A stretch of 64,000 nucleotides of DNA from Otis tarda (GCA_026413225.1 CM048552.1:160654053-160718052), one strand, 5' to 3'; positions 11,822-61,205 are shown, numbered from the stretch's first letter. Program-made: numbers and translations. The notes: generated from the letters alone by a model not told the origin.

Positions 11822-12680
11822 TTTTCGTCCTAAACTTCTCCGGTTCCCTTCCTCTCTCCCTCGGCTCGTTCGCTGGGACTCGACACCAGCCGCACTCCGG
11901 GTTTTCCCGAGCGTGCCACGCAGCGGGGCAGGTGCATCAGCACTGCTGCAGGCTGGAGGTGGCGGGGGGGACACACGGGACCCAAACCCGAGCCCTAGGG
12001 GAAAGGAACAGGAACTCGGGTGGGGTGGGGGCTGCTCGCCCAGCCCGGCTGGGCCCGTGTCCCGTGCCACGGCCCCGGGAAGGCTCAGCCCACTCCGCGC
12101 CGGGCCGGGCACAGGAGCTGCGGCAAGGCCAGGCCAGGCCAAGCCGAGCCGAGCCGAGCCGTGCCGAGCCGGGCAGGCCCGGGTCGGGTCAAGCCGGGCC
12201 AGGCTGGGCCGGGCCGGGCGGAGCCGACCCCGAGCGGAACCCTCGGTCCCCGGCCGGGCCCGGCCCGTGCGCGTCCCCGCCCCCGTCCGGGGGGCCAGTG
12301 GTGCCGGGCCCGCGCGCAGCCGTTGGCGCAGGGCGGGGCGGCGCGCAGCGGCCCAAGTGCCCCCTCTGGCGGCGCCGCCCCCGCTCCGCGTCCCTCCGCG
12401 GCTTCCCCGCCATGGAGAAGTCGGAGCAGCGCTGGCTCCCGCAGCGTCTCGTCCCGGCCCCCGGTGTGCTTCCCCGAAGGAGAGGCGGGGGTCCGGCCGC
12501 GGAGAGGAAGCGCTGCCGGTGCAGCCTGGCGCAGCGCGGCCCGGGTCGGCAGTCGCCAGCCCCGACGGGGCACGGCCCCGTCTCTCCCCGCCGTCGTCGC
12601 GCCGAGGAGGGGGTGCGGATCCTTAGGGGCCCTCCACTGTCATGGTCGTGCTTCACGAATGGAGCCGAGTGCGCTGCTAA
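11822..12680. promoter_or_regulatory. Large CpG island without an assigned gene
   Basis: About 850 bp of very high GC with dense CpG and GC boxes, the strongest island in the window apart from the GPR180/TGDS promoter. Open frames on both strands (up to 318 codons) are low-complexity Ala/Pro/Arg/Gly-rich and look compositional. It could be the promoter of an unannotated non-coding transcript; direction is unknown. A GGCGG|GTGAGG donor-like site lies near 12735. Confidence 0.55.
12115..12235. repeat. Degenerate GAGCC/GGGCC pentamer repeat
   Basis: Runs of GCCGA, GCCGG and GCCAG pentamers over about 120 bp within the CpG island. Explains the repeating Pro/Ser/Arg/Ala pattern in the translated frames here. 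Confidence 0.8.
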
Positions 12681-15600
12681 AAGCACTTCCGACGGCGCTG
12701 CTTGGCGTCCCTTCCTCTAAGAGCCACGGCTGGCGGGTGAGGGTCAGTCGAAGGGCGCTCGCCCGGGACAACCACACGCACGTCGGGGAAGAGGAAACTT
12801 CCCAGATAACTTCAAGGTTGATTCAAGACCAAGCTGGAAAATCTCGACTTTGAATAATACATTAATTGCAACGATTCCACCAGGATACAGTGCCTGGGAG
12901 GCGATTTTTTCCCTCCCCTGCTCTGGTCCTATCATCCTACCTTCATCTCCAGAAGAGAAGCCCCAGATCTGCCGCTACCCCTGTCAAAGAAACACGTTGT
13001 CGCATGATGTGACAAAGTCCCTCGCCATGGTGCGATCTATGTATACATGCCGCTGGTAACAGACCTCAGAGATAAGAAATCGAAACTCACAGTCTACGTG
13101 GCACAAACTCAAGTGGTAGAAAACTCTCTTTTATTTATTTTATTTTTTTTTCTTTTAAGGTGGTCAACTCTTCAGGTACCACACGTCCGTTCCCCCCTTG
13201 CAGAAATAGATCGAGCTGATGGCAGCTGTCAGCTCCTCTCCTGTTGCTGGTTCAAGGCTTCGTGCTTCGTCCGTCTGTCAGCCCCGGGGTGACTCAGGCC
13301 ATCGGCAGAGTGCCAGCACCAACACAGCTTGCTGCCTTGGAGGGGTGGGGACCAGGGTCTGAGCTCGCCCCTTGCCCCACAAAAGGTAGGAAGGAAGGAA
13401 AAATTAAATGCTTCTTGAGGATAAGCAGCAACGATCCCCATGCACTGATGACATCAATGACAATGGCATGGCAATGGAGATTCCTGAAGGCCATCACTTT
13501 GCATTGAAACAGGAGAAAAGTGGAGACGTGAGGGAAATTAAGCCAGCCTTGGGAAGAGCTTTATTTTGGACAACAGAGGCTCATCTCACAGATTTCTCAG
13601 AAGCAGGCCCGCCAACAATCAGGCTGCAAAACCAGTTGCTTGTGACAGGCAGCGGGATGAAGCCAAGACGTACAGAGGGCAACCAAGCCTCACATGCTGT
13701 GTAACTCTTAAAATACTTTGTGGAGGACAGAAGCAGGGTCTCCCCGCTGCGACAGCAGAACAATTGCCCCTCTGCAACAGGTGTTGCATGAGGGACATCT
13801 GGGCAGGGACCTCTCTTCAAACAGGGCCAGTTTGCCAAATCTCGACAGGCTGGACCCCCCAGTGAAACCTTGTATTCCATCACCTCCACACCGTTTCAAA
13901 GGCATTGATTCCTTTCTAACAACTCGCTGGCATATTCTGCTTTTCATGCACCAGGAACTTGGGGTCTGCATCATCATTACTGCACTGAGATTTGTATTCT
14001 GAGGGTCCTAACCCTAAGTTGGTCTAAAACCAACTGGGAGACCTACAGTTTGTCAGGGCAGGGGTGTAAGTAAGTAAGGTTGTTGTTTGAAATTGCTGTT
14101 TATTCCATCGAAACTCACCACCATGCAAGCTGCCTTTGTGCTGGAGGAACAGGTGCAGATGCCTGCGCTGAAGGGACAGCTGCACGCGTGCGTATGGAGA
14201 AACTTCCAAGAACCAAAGCAGCTCTACAGGAAAGGACAGGCAAGTGACCAGATCATGGTACCAAACATACATTTGCAAAACTGTTGCATGTACCAGAGAC
14301 CCGAAAGGCACACATACAGCTCTGGGCACTCCAAGGGGACCCATCAGGGACAGATGCTCTCTGTCCCCCTACCACTTCGCTAATGAAAACAGGGTGACGG
14401 ATGACCGTGATGATTGTCAGTTTAAGGCACAGTCTCATTCTGTCCCTCACCAGGTGGAGGATCAGAGCTGATTTACTCTAGGGAGTTTGTCACTGCTTCC
14501 CTGCTCTTCCAGGAAAGAGCAGAGGCTTCCTCCCCTTGGCACGAAGTCTAGGGACAAGAAGCTACCAGAGAAGGGCTGGAGACATGACTGCATGGGAACC
14601 AAGGGTCAGGAGGAAGGGATAGTGAAGATCAAGTATCCATAGCTCTAGGTGATTAAATATTTTAAAAGTATCTGTTGATACTGCTCACCTTTATGTCTTG
14701 TACAATATAGATCCCATATAAATTGTCTCCCTTCCCCAAATTCCAGGCCCGGCACTACCTCCAAGCAATTTTATTTCCTTTCTACAAAAAAGGAGCAATG
14801 CAGCCCCATCACTGTGAACTTCCCATGTCTTACGCACCAAATGCGTTACCCTGCATTGCTTCTACACAGTTATTATCCGAATGCGTACGTTAAAATCCCT
14901 GACCTGACTGGATCCTGTGTAGCTAGTGTAGTCTGTCACAGGAATACGTATCTGGGCGCTGGGTAGCGTTGCCATATGCAGCGCAGGGAACCTTCCATAT
15001 GGTTTCTGAAAAGTGGTTACAGCACACGTGCACCAGGCACTTTTCAAAGTAAAACAGATCTGTTCATTTTTTATTTTCAAAATACCAAAGCAGTAAAATC
15101 ATGTAATTGAGTAATCACTTGCCAAACTTCCTTTTTTAATCTAATCTATTTTGAGTTACATCAGAGCCAAAATGCAAATTAAACTGGTAAGGTTCCAAGA
15201 TTTTTTTTTTTTCTCCCTTTTAGAAAACACAATTTAAGGTACTCATAAGTAAGGAAATTTTAAAAACCATTTGTTTTGTATGCTGTAAACTTTGGAAAAC
15301 AAGTTTCAGCCTGAAGTAAATTTTCATAGGCAATAGGTTAAATAGAAGTCTTATGTAAATTTTGATCTCTTCTTAACAATGCCAATGTTCATTTTATAAA
15401 ATTTGATTTGAAAACAATGCCATTGTTTTAAAAGAGGCTCAAAGGGTCAGAAACCAGGCAAAAAAAGTTATCTACTCTAATGAGGCACATGTACAGTCTT
15501 TGGGCTCTAACTACTGTATAAAAAAAAGGAGAGATTCCTGAGATTGCTCATTTGTAGTCTCCATCAGTCAGAGGGATTTTTTTGGGGGGCAGGGGTGGGG

Positions 15601-16650
15601 AGGTGTTGTGGAACCAGCATTAAAAGCCAAACTCACTCATCAGCCTGGGCAAAACTCCTCAGCACTTGACCGCGAGGCGAGACAGATCCTGGCCATCCTA
15701 CCACCGCCTCACGAAGTCACAGGTCTCAGCAGATTAACAAACCGATAGATAAAAACCGCCTTCCAGGGCACCCGCTGCTGGAAACCTTTGCTTTTTGGGT
15801 TGCAGTTGTTCTGACGGAGCCTCTCCCTGCTCGCAGGCAGACCCTGTCAAAAGCTGGGTGACCTCCTTGGGTGCCTTCTACCACAGTCCTGCCATCTTGT
15901 GAAGAACTGGCACCCACTGTCGGTCATGGCTGTTTTCATGGTGCTTGTTTTTTTCTCCCCTCAAAACTCCTTCCTCGAACTGGGGGCTGCTTGTGATGCC
16001 TCCTGGTCCCTTCTGTAAGGCTGCAAAGGCACAACTGACCCTCTTCATTTTAAAAAACTTAAAAGTTTTTTTTTCTTTTTTTAAATTCCTCTGACACTAC
16101 TGTTGCAGAAGGGAAGGGACAAGCCAATCCTTAGCATGCAAAGTGCAGCAGAAGACGTACAGGAGAGAGCACAATGGAGGAGTTACAACGCTGATCAACG
16201 GTTTGTAGAAGATGGACTGACCTTGCAGCTGCCCTTCTAAAGGGGGTCTTGACCCTCTTTGATGTGCCTTTTCTACCCCATCCCCAGTGGTGCCACCAGT
16301 ACTCATCAGATCCTGATGACCTGGTTTGGTGAGCTAAAACCACTGAGAACTGTTTTTTCTTCTTCTGCTGCTAAAGGCTGAGTTTTCTACCAGTTTAATG
16401 CCTCAGCTCCACCTCACTCAAACTGCTAGGTGACAGCCAGTTTCAGTTAAAGGGAAGCAAGAACAGCGTGCAGCCAGGGGAACAGGGACACTTTTTTTTT
16501 GGGCAGCTAACAGTTGGCCCAAATTAGCTGTGATGTCAAACCACACCCTCAGGTCTCTGATGGCTAGGGAGACTAAAGACATGGTAGAGAGGGCAAAGGA
16601 GAGACAGGAAAAGCGTGAAATCAAAACAGACCGAGGATAAAGAGAATACG
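12681..16650. other. Gene-free intergenic DNA
   Basis: Mixed composition, no recognised gene, RNA or repeat. Short frames (about 60-107 codons) on both strands lack domains, and none shows a convincing exon structure. Confidence 0.55.
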
Positions 16651-16658
16651 CATACTAG

Positions 16659-16812
16659 ATGCAAAGTAGGGGCTGGACTGTGAGTGTTGATCGTGGGAAC
16701 AGATGGAGAGAGAGAGGGAGAAATGACACCCATTACACTCAAAATCATACGTGTGAGAGAGGGGGAGAGGAGACGGGAGAGAGACAGAGCACAGTGGGAG
16801 AGATGGAATTTG
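16659..16812. repeat. GA-rich simple sequence
   Basis: Interrupted GAGAGAGAGGGAGA and GAGAGAGGGGGAGAGG stretches on the plus strand over about 150 bp. Confidence 0.7.
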
Positions 16813-19800
16813 CAACACAGGAAAAAGATGTGCAGAAAATTATGTTCTTAAAAAAAATGGAATCGGAACTTACTGTTCACCGGAAAATCACAGTCTAGTT
16901 GTATCAGTGCGGTTAGAAAAGAACAATCCTTTGAAAATAGCTCAGGATTTTCAATGTTTTGACACTTACCCTTTGTACATTACACAGTCACACAAACAGG
17001 GTTAAAAGCATAACATCAGCTTGGCCAGCCCAATAAACATTTACTGTATTCTCTAAAAAGTATCAGCTAGAGGCATAACATTGCACAGAATAAACTAGAG
17101 CCAAATCAAATAAAATGTTCTTCCAGCTATGTCGAGGACGGAGATGCAAACAGAAAGAGTTTGATACTTCCATGGCTCTCCATTGGCATAGGAATCAGAA
17201 AGGAATATTCGTTAGATCCGACTAGAAATGTTTGTCTCGTGTGGGAGGTCTTAGTATAGTAATATGTATTAGAAACTTGATATTTTTCCAATCAAGCCTT
17301 TCCACTTCCATTTACATATACTTAATTGTAAATATTCATTTTCCTACCTGAAGCACTTTAAATAAATGTACAATAAACGCATTCTACACAGCAGAGGAGC
17401 AAATAGCTTAGGGGACTTGTGTTCCAGCCTCCGCATCGCTGGTTGGGAGCAACGCAAGATGATTCCCTCCTCACAGCTTGTGGGGGGTCTCGTAGACAGA
17501 GTTGGTGATCTCACCCTAATTTCTCCCAAACTGGGATCCTCCCCCACAACCAGTACATCATAATTGACGCAAACTGGCATCTGTGCCAGTAGAAAAGGCG
17601 ATGGCTGGCAAGGAGATGCCCTCTCACACAGAGAAGAGGATTTCTGTAGAGCACAGCTGACTTCAGTTTGCAGTCATGTCAATATACACTTATCTTTTTC
17701 GAGCGCCGAAATACACGGGGAATAGAATCAGTATACTCTGTAATTGCAGCTTTATTTAAAAGAGAACTGCCTGATGCACAGAAACTCTCAAGTGAGATGT
17801 CACCATTTGACCTCAACTAAACAGTGCTGTTGAGGCAGCAGCACTGGCTTCAGGGGGAACACGCTTCAGCCCCTTGCAGCAGTGAGGCGGCAGGGAGCCT
17901 GGGGCTGCTGTAGCCCTCCCCAAGAATTCCCCAGGTACGCAACAGCTTTCAGCGGGCAAACTCACACCGCTTACACACCAGGGCTACGGGCGTACCAAAT
18001 GAGTGCTTTTGTCAACAGCTGTCACTTCATGCATAACTGATGTAGGGTGCATCGTGAGTTCCTCAGATGTATCCCCACTTTGTCACAGAAAACTTTTTTT
18101 TTTTGGTAATGGAAAGCATGTTTTAGAAGAAGAGAAAGAAAAAGTTTTCCAGGCAGGATGCACTGATCAAAGACAACTGAAAGAAGGCTGGAAGCTATTC
18201 TTTAAAGATGAGGTTATGAAACCAAATTGATAAAATGGGTAACTGTGAGTAAGCATGAAAAAAGCAAGGTCTTATCAGCTGGTCTCACAGAAGATGTAAG
18301 TTAGCATGAAGAGAGAGAGGCTTTCATATAGTCAAACCACTCTTTGCCAGGATCCAGAGGCAGTAAGCTGCAAGCTGGAGTACAGGCAAGTACGAAGCTT
18401 TGTAAGTTAGTCATACTTGAAGACTTCCCCCAAAGATATCCTGTCCCAAATTAACTGACATCTTGAATGTTACTGCAGTCATACTCACCTACTGCTGCAG
18501 TACACATTAATGATCTAATAACAGAAAATTGGTGAGTGTTGGTTATAAAACAATGCTTATATCTGGGCAGAAATGCATGTCCTTTGTACTGCTTACCATG
18601 AGAAAGTGCTATTTCATCGCTACACTTAGATTAATAGCAAAATTAAAGTTTTATTTTCAAATCATTGGATTTGATGCCAAACTGAGAGGCTAATGTTACC
18701 TGTTGATTTACAGAGTAATCTGGAAAAGATTAAAGAGACAACATCTTAATCTTCATATTTACACTCAGATTGACTATGAATTCATTTTATGAATTGTTGT
18801 AGGGTATATTTATATGGTGAAATGAAGGCATAATTTACCTTAATACTGACAGACTGAAGCCAGAGGACTACAGGAAGGAAGAAAATACTTCCGGAGAATA
18901 AAAGAGTGCCTCTTCCCAAAGTCACATACAGTTTTTTTTCCTACATAAATTAAAACTTTTATCATGATGGATCATAAACTGTAAAATAGTTCTTGTGTTT
19001 ATCAGAAAATTCTATTTTATGCATGAATTTCATGTCTTATACATGAGGACAGATAGAACTCCTCTACAGCATTATTGGAGACTTATCAAAACCAGGATGC
19101 TTTTTTCTCGAGAAGATGAAAAGTACAGAGATAAGCAGGGAAATAAAGACTGAAGTTTTAACCAATAATATTTTTGTGTGGTTATCAGAGGAATGTAATA
19201 ATTAATCTTTTAATCATTATGAAGATTGTGTGAAATCATAATATCTCATCTTTTCCAGCCTCAACCTGCCATTCTTGATCTGAATTACAAACAATAAGAA
19301 AGGAGATGATTTAATGAGCAACTTTGTCATGTTGCCATTTTGCCTTAGTCAAAGGCAAATGACTAGTTTTGCCTCTAAACTAAAATGGAATAGACTTGTG
19401 TTTTAACTATGCTCACAACTGAGGCAAACGTGAATGGAAAAGTTAGGGCTACTTTAAAGCTAGAACCCTGGTATCTTCACATTTTTGTAGAGAAATAATT
19501 AAACAAAAACTGCTAAGAAGCAGCAAACATTTCTTTTCTAGAAAATAAAATCCATGTTGTGAAGAAACACACATATATGAAAATAAGTCTAAAATTCAAC
19601 AAAGAGTAAACTAAATCCAAAAAGAAATATTTCAGTCACAGTGGCAATAGGTATGTTCTTCTTACAAAGGGAAAAAACCCCCGTCATTATGATTTAATCA
19701 TACTCAATAAATAGGCACTTCAGTAAAGTATATATTTACACTGGCTTTCTGAATGCTAGGGCATCACAAAGTAGTATGGCTTTATTACAATGGATGGAAG

Positions 19801-20830
19801 ATGGCAACTACTTAGAACCCAGTGCCAACATGGATTATAACAAATCCAGTGAGTATTTTGTTTTTCAATTATTCATAGAAAATTTAATCCTGATTAAGTA
19901 TCCTTGGGCAGGAATTCATGGGTAGTTGATGACTGAAACCAACATTTATTTGAAATGCTTCTGTTAATTTAATCTGTGTATATGGCTTAATTATGATTGA
20001 ATCCTCAATGTAACAGAAATGAATTATATCAGGATTAAAATTCTAGTACCACATCACCCATTCCATTTTCTTTGCCTTTTTCTTTCCCCTTTAAAAGATG
20101 TGAGCCTGCTGTTTTAATTACCTTTATGTTGCTATGTTTTCTAAGCCTCAAATACTGTTTAGACCTTCATTACTGGACAAAATTTTTAGTTACATTTATT
20201 TCAAAAAAAGGGCAGATATAAACCCTATTTTCATTCCCATTAAAATTTTAACCAGTATGAACATTAGTTACAAAAAAGGTTTTTCTTTTACACCAATAAT
20301 AAAGGAAAGTTTCTCGCAGTCAGTTGTGAACATTTTACATGTGTTTTCTAGAGGAATCTCCCTCTTTTGTTTCCCCTTCTTTTATACTTATACTTAAAAT
20401 GCATTTTCACTAAAGCATGAAAATAAAAGAACTTGCACTCATCGTTATGCATCAGACTAATTTCACAACTGGCCTATTTCAGACTTGTTTGAGCTTGTAG
20501 ATGTTTTAACAACTGCATTTTATAAGACCTTCAAATTTAGTATTGATAGAAATTAAAGACATTTTTTATGGCTGTGAGTGGGAGAGAAAAGATTGATTGT
20601 ATTTTTCTGTGATACAGCTCAGCATCACATGCCACACATAAACAATATTTATAAAATCATTCAAGTTATGGATTTTTCCATTCCACAATACTTTTAACAG
20701 ATTAATCTAGGGACCTTGTCAGACCAAAGGTCTGTGAAGTGCTCTGATATCATAATTCAGTTTTCCAGTGAAACCAATGTATCACACACCTGTGACAAAA
20801 ATACCTGTGTATTTAGGTCATTATTGCACA
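16813..20830. other. AT-rich intergenic DNA downstream of GPR180
   Basis: No gene, RNA or known repeat. It may include a longer GPR180 3' UTR. Around 19883-20039 are inverted TAATCC-type homeodomain sites (see findings). Confidence 0.5.
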
Positions 20831-20836
20831 TTTATT
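20831..20836 (-). terminator. Candidate GPR180 polyadenylation signal AATAAA
   Basis: A minus-strand AATAAA begins 26 nt after the GPR180 stop codon, with a GGTGTGTG-type GT-rich stretch about 50 nt further on. If used, the 3' UTR would be unusually short. Other minus-strand signals lie further down (for example AATAAA at 20200-20195), so a longer UTR is equally possible. Confidence 0.35.
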
Positions 20837-20861
20837 ACATAATGTATTCATCCTAAACATC

Positions 20862-43095
<22,234 letters not shown>

Positions 43096-43150
43096 CCCCG
43101 CTGCCCCGCCAGCGCCGCCCCGGGCCCGGGCCCAGGCCCACGCCGCCGTC

Positions 43151-43159
43151 TCACGTGAC
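43151..43159. promoter_or_regulatory. E-box TCACGTGAC (USF/TFE-type)
   Basis: A CACGTG core in a TCACGTGA palindrome, 56 bp upstream of the GPR180 ATG. This is the form bound by USF and MiT/TFE factors in CpG-island promoters; binding is not shown here. Confidence 0.5.
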
Positions 43160-43585
43160 CCTCCCCCCCGCACCCCCGCCCCGGGTTTACAAGCGGGCGC
43201 GGGACAGCCGGAGCGGAAAAACAGCCAATGGGAGCCGCGCGCGAGGGAGCCCGCCCACCCTGGGGAGGCGGGACCGAAACAGCCGGCCCCGCCCCTGCCA
43301 CCGTGCCGCGCTGGTCTGAGCCCCCCCAGCTACGACGTGTCCGTTGCTCGGTTCGGCCGTAAGTTGAGACCCCAGCGTCGTAAAAGGCGACGGTCTCCGT
43401 TGAAGGCGGAGGCAAAGTCTTGGTCTCTTCGCGCGGTGTGCCCGTGCTGCTCGCTTCAGAGGCGGCGAGCTCCATTGTTCGGGTGCGCGGGGAAGGGGAA
43501 AAGCGTGTTTTCACGCAGGCTCGTGCAGTCCCTGCCGTTCCGGCTGTGAAACCGCCGGGAGAACAACGGCTTCGGTCCTGTGGTG

Positions 43586-43597
43586 TGCGCATGCGCA
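43586..43597. promoter_or_regulatory. NRF1-type palindromic site
   Basis: The perfect 12-bp palindrome TGCGCATGCGCA matches the NRF1 consensus and sits 61 bp upstream of the TGDS ATG, a typical proximal-promoter position. Being symmetrical, it could serve both genes. Confidence 0.7.
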
Positions 43598-43658
43598 CCG
43601 TGAGGTCGCGGCGCAAGGCAGTGGAGGCGGTGAGTGCTGCCGCCGTAAAGCGCGGACG

Positions 43659-58162
<14,504 letters not shown>

Positions 58163-59194
58163 GGTGGTGGAGAACCTGAAGGAGTTTATTCTACCTCATA
58201 CAGTCTTTTCTTCGAGGACTGCGATCACATGGCCACACTGAACTCTTGATGTATTCAAGATACGTGAACCATGATGAATACAGAACCACAGTACAGCACA
58301 ACTTCGGAATGGTTTCAGCACTTTATTAGTTGAACCTGTTAATTTCAGCTTCTGGTGCAATACTATATTCTCACTAGGTATTGATTTTAAAGAACTGTAC
58401 AGGGTGAAGAATATTTATAATACTATAAATTAGTGTAACTGAAGTCAAATCTGCCTTATTAATGAAGAGTAATTAATTGCAGTTACAGCTTTTGGACTTT
58501 CAATTAAATTTGTTTTAGTTCTGGAATCATTCATCTGTATTAATTTGTTCTTACAGTGTAATATATAATTTTTGTCACTTTAAAGAGTTGCATTTTATTT
58601 TTAATCAAGGGGAAAAATGCTATATTTTCTGGGGAGTTGATAAATCAGTTGATAAAACCTAGATATGGCACCCATATGGTTCAGTTCTTTTATCTGTTGG
58701 TGCAGTATTAACCTGTTGGTGACTGATTAAACTGTTATATACTCGTAACTTTAAATGCCCCTTTTTTAAGGGAGGTGAGTAGGGAAAAGGTATCAAGAAG
58801 TAGCAGGTGTTCTTGCTGAGATTTCCAGAAGCGTTTTCTTAAACTTTGTTCTTTTTTAGATGTCATATTTTTACTGTATTAGTCTCTTACATGTTAATTT
58901 GATTTACTTAATTGTAATTGGAACAAACTTGAAATACTTGTAACACAGTTAACATTCCAGTGATGGTATTTCCTGTGATATGAAGGCTATTTATGGAGAA
59001 AAATTTTAAACACTTATTTTCCTATGAATTGTGGGTTGGCAGACCTTATTCAATGCAGTGTTTCACAGTTTTTTTTTTTGTGACAAATATATTAAAGATG
59101 AAACAATATTTGAATTTTAATGTAAAGTTTGTGAGGAAACTTCAATTCTAGAAATATGTCAATGAGTCTTTTTCAAAATTGATTTAGTAATAAA
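58163..59194 (+). other. TGDS 3' UTR with candidate polyadenylation signals
   Basis: AT-rich non-coding sequence follows the stop. ATTAAA lies at 58726-58731 and AATAAA at 59189-59194. The second is followed about 60-100 nt later by a strong GT-rich stretch (near 59250-59290), the usual downstream element, and is the better candidate for the main 3' end. Confidence 0.5.
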
Positions 59195-60587
59195 AGTTAC
59201 AGTGTAACTGGTTTCTCATAATGAAGTAAACATGATGAAAAAGTAGATTATGGTGGTTTGTGTGGTGGTGTTGTGTTTTGGTTTTTTTAAGTATTTCGTA
59301 ATTTTTTCAGGATACAGGAAGAACTATCTTAACTTTTTTGGCTTTGAAGTGGCAAACACAGAAAGGAAGCAAACATAGAAGGCAAAACTGTTCTTGGGTA
59401 CTTGGCACAATCCTAGACCCTTCTGTTGCCCCTGGGTAGAGCTGCAGAAGCATAGAAGTGGGATGCTATGGTGCACTCAAATTGATGCAACTTGTAGACT
59501 TTCTCAGAAATTGGGAGTTAACAGAAGTCCTTTCCTCATCACCTTAAGTGCAGGAAGAATGGACCTTGGGACATTTGCCTTAGCTTTGCCCCTGCTACAG
59601 TTTCAGTAGTGAGTGAACATACAGCTTAACAGTACTGACCCTGATAGCCTACAGGTAGTGCTGCTTTTGGACCCACAATGCTCCCAACTTCATAACACCT
59701 CTTGTGTGTTGCGTGGTGCTGTTGATAAAATGCCACTCTTGGTAAGAGTAATCTTAAAAGAAGGCTAACCAGTAAGCATCTAGGCTTGCCTTAGCACCAA
59801 GTATGTGTTCTAAAGTCTAAGAATGTGTAACTGAAGGTGAGTTTTCTGTGACAAACTGGGATAATAATACTGTGCTAGAACTGTGTTGCACTTTGTATTT
59901 TTTGCACTTCCGATACTTGATTTGGTAGTCAAAACCTCCATTTGGGAAGGACAGAAGTTACAGGACTTAGTATGTACTAGTCTATTGGAATACTTGGTTT
60001 ACCAGATATTTAAAGTTAAACTTCTACTGATGAATCACTTAAATTTAATTGTCAAATACACATTGCTGGTAATATTAAAATATTTTCTTATTTTTTAGTA
60101 TTTTCTTGAGATACAGCTTCCTTACAATATACAGAGTTACTTGTCATTCTTGCTGTTATGTATTTTACAAAAATCAATACCAGAAATAGCTGAAGTACTG
60201 CAAAGATCTGTTTTAGCTGTAGCTACGCTTACTGTGGCAGATGCTCTGAGTGAGTTGCATGAAAGTATGCATCCTTCACATCAGCTTATGCTGGAATCCT
60301 GGTTATGTGGTGTGCCTTTAATTTTAGGAATAGAGATTATAGATTACTAAATTATTATTTTAAACCTTACAAATAGGTACAGTGTCTTTGGAATTAAAAT
60401 TTGGGATTTAAAAATCAATTAACTTGTGATAGTGTTACTTCATCAGAAATACACAGAAGAAAGCAGTCGTGTGTGATTGGTTTACTGAATAGTTCTTTTG
60501 AAAGTTGTATTGGATGTTTAGATGCTGAAGATGCAAGCTTTGACATTTATGTGACTGTCCAAGCAAGTGATGTTACTGGGAGTGGAT
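59195..60587. other. AT-rich DNA downstream of TGDS
   Basis: No gene seen. A short frame at 60141-60350 (69 codons) has no recognisable domain. Confidence 0.5.
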
Positions 60588-61022
60588 TATCAGAGGGCTG
60601 GAGCACCTCTCCTCTGAGGACAGGCTGAGAGAGTTGGGGCCGTTCAGCCTGGAGAAGAGAAGGCTCCGAGGAGACCTTGCTGCAACCTTTCAATACTGAA
60701 AGGGAGCTTATAGCAAAGATAAGGAGAAACTCTCTAGCAGGGCCTGTTAAAGGACAAGGGGTCATGGTTTTAAAACAGAGGGAGGTAGATTCAGACTGGA
60801 CATAAGGAAAAATTTTTTTACACTGAGGGTGGTGCAACACTGGAACAGGTTGCCCAGAGAGGTGGTGGATGCCTCATCCCTGGAAACATTTCAGGCCAGG
60901 TTGGATGGGGCTCTGAGCAACCTGATCTGGTTGGAGATGTCCCCGCTCCTTGCAGGGGGGTTGGACTAGATGACCTTTAAAGGTCCCTTCCAACCCTAAC
61001 CCTAATCACCCCTGTGATTCTA
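60588..61022 (+). mobile_element. CR1 retrotransposon 3' fragment
   Basis: Begins at ATCAGAGGGCTGGAGCACC, continues through TTCAGCCTGGAGAAGAGAAGG and GTTGCCCAGAGAGGTGG, and ends after GGGGTTGGACTAGATGACC with an AACCCTAACCCTAA variant and TGATTCT. About 435 bp, downstream of TGDS in the same orientation. Confidence 0.9.
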
Positions 61023-61139
61023 AGATTTCTCAAAAGGATCTATGAATTTTTAGTGGAAGCTGTTCTAGTTTATTTAAATGCTTTTTAAGATTTAATCCTT
61101 TCAAGTGTTTGAGATTTTTGTCTTAGTGTTCCTACTTTT

Positions 61140-61205
61140 ATTTTATATATATATAAATATATACATGCACATTAAAAATATATGAATGTATATATATTAA
61201 AAAAA
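61140..61205. repeat. TA-rich simple sequence
   Basis: Several short TATATATA runs interrupted by A tracts just downstream of a CR1 copy. Confidence 0.8.

Larger units (their letters stand above)
43096..43658. promoter_or_regulatory. Bidirectional GPR180/TGDS CpG-island promoter
   Basis: 563 bp separate the two ATG codons. The DNA is CpG-dense, and the island extends from about 42590 to 43760 across both first exons. Visible motifs are an E-box TCACGTGAC at 43151-43159, a CCAAT box at 43225-43229, GC boxes near 43285, and a perfect NRF1-type palindrome TGCGCATGCGCA at 43586-43597. There is no TATA box in a useful place. Divergent housekeeping-type genes commonly share such promoters; transcription start sites cannot be read from sequence. 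Confidence 0.85.

Noticed and set aside
11764..12853. Long open frames of 237-318 codons in the 12-kb CpG island
   Set aside because: Low-complexity Ala/Pro/Arg/Gly translation on both strands, from GC-rich DNA and a pentamer repeat; no domain and no consistent splice structure.
43096..43173. N-terminal extension of GPR180
   Set aside because: The frame is open upstream but starts at GTG, not ATG, and an extension would bury the signal peptide.
60994..61005. Two telomere-type hexamers (CCCTAA)2
   Set aside because: They lie in the CR1 3' tail, whose usual wording CCAACCCTAACC already contains one unit; a small variation explains the second.
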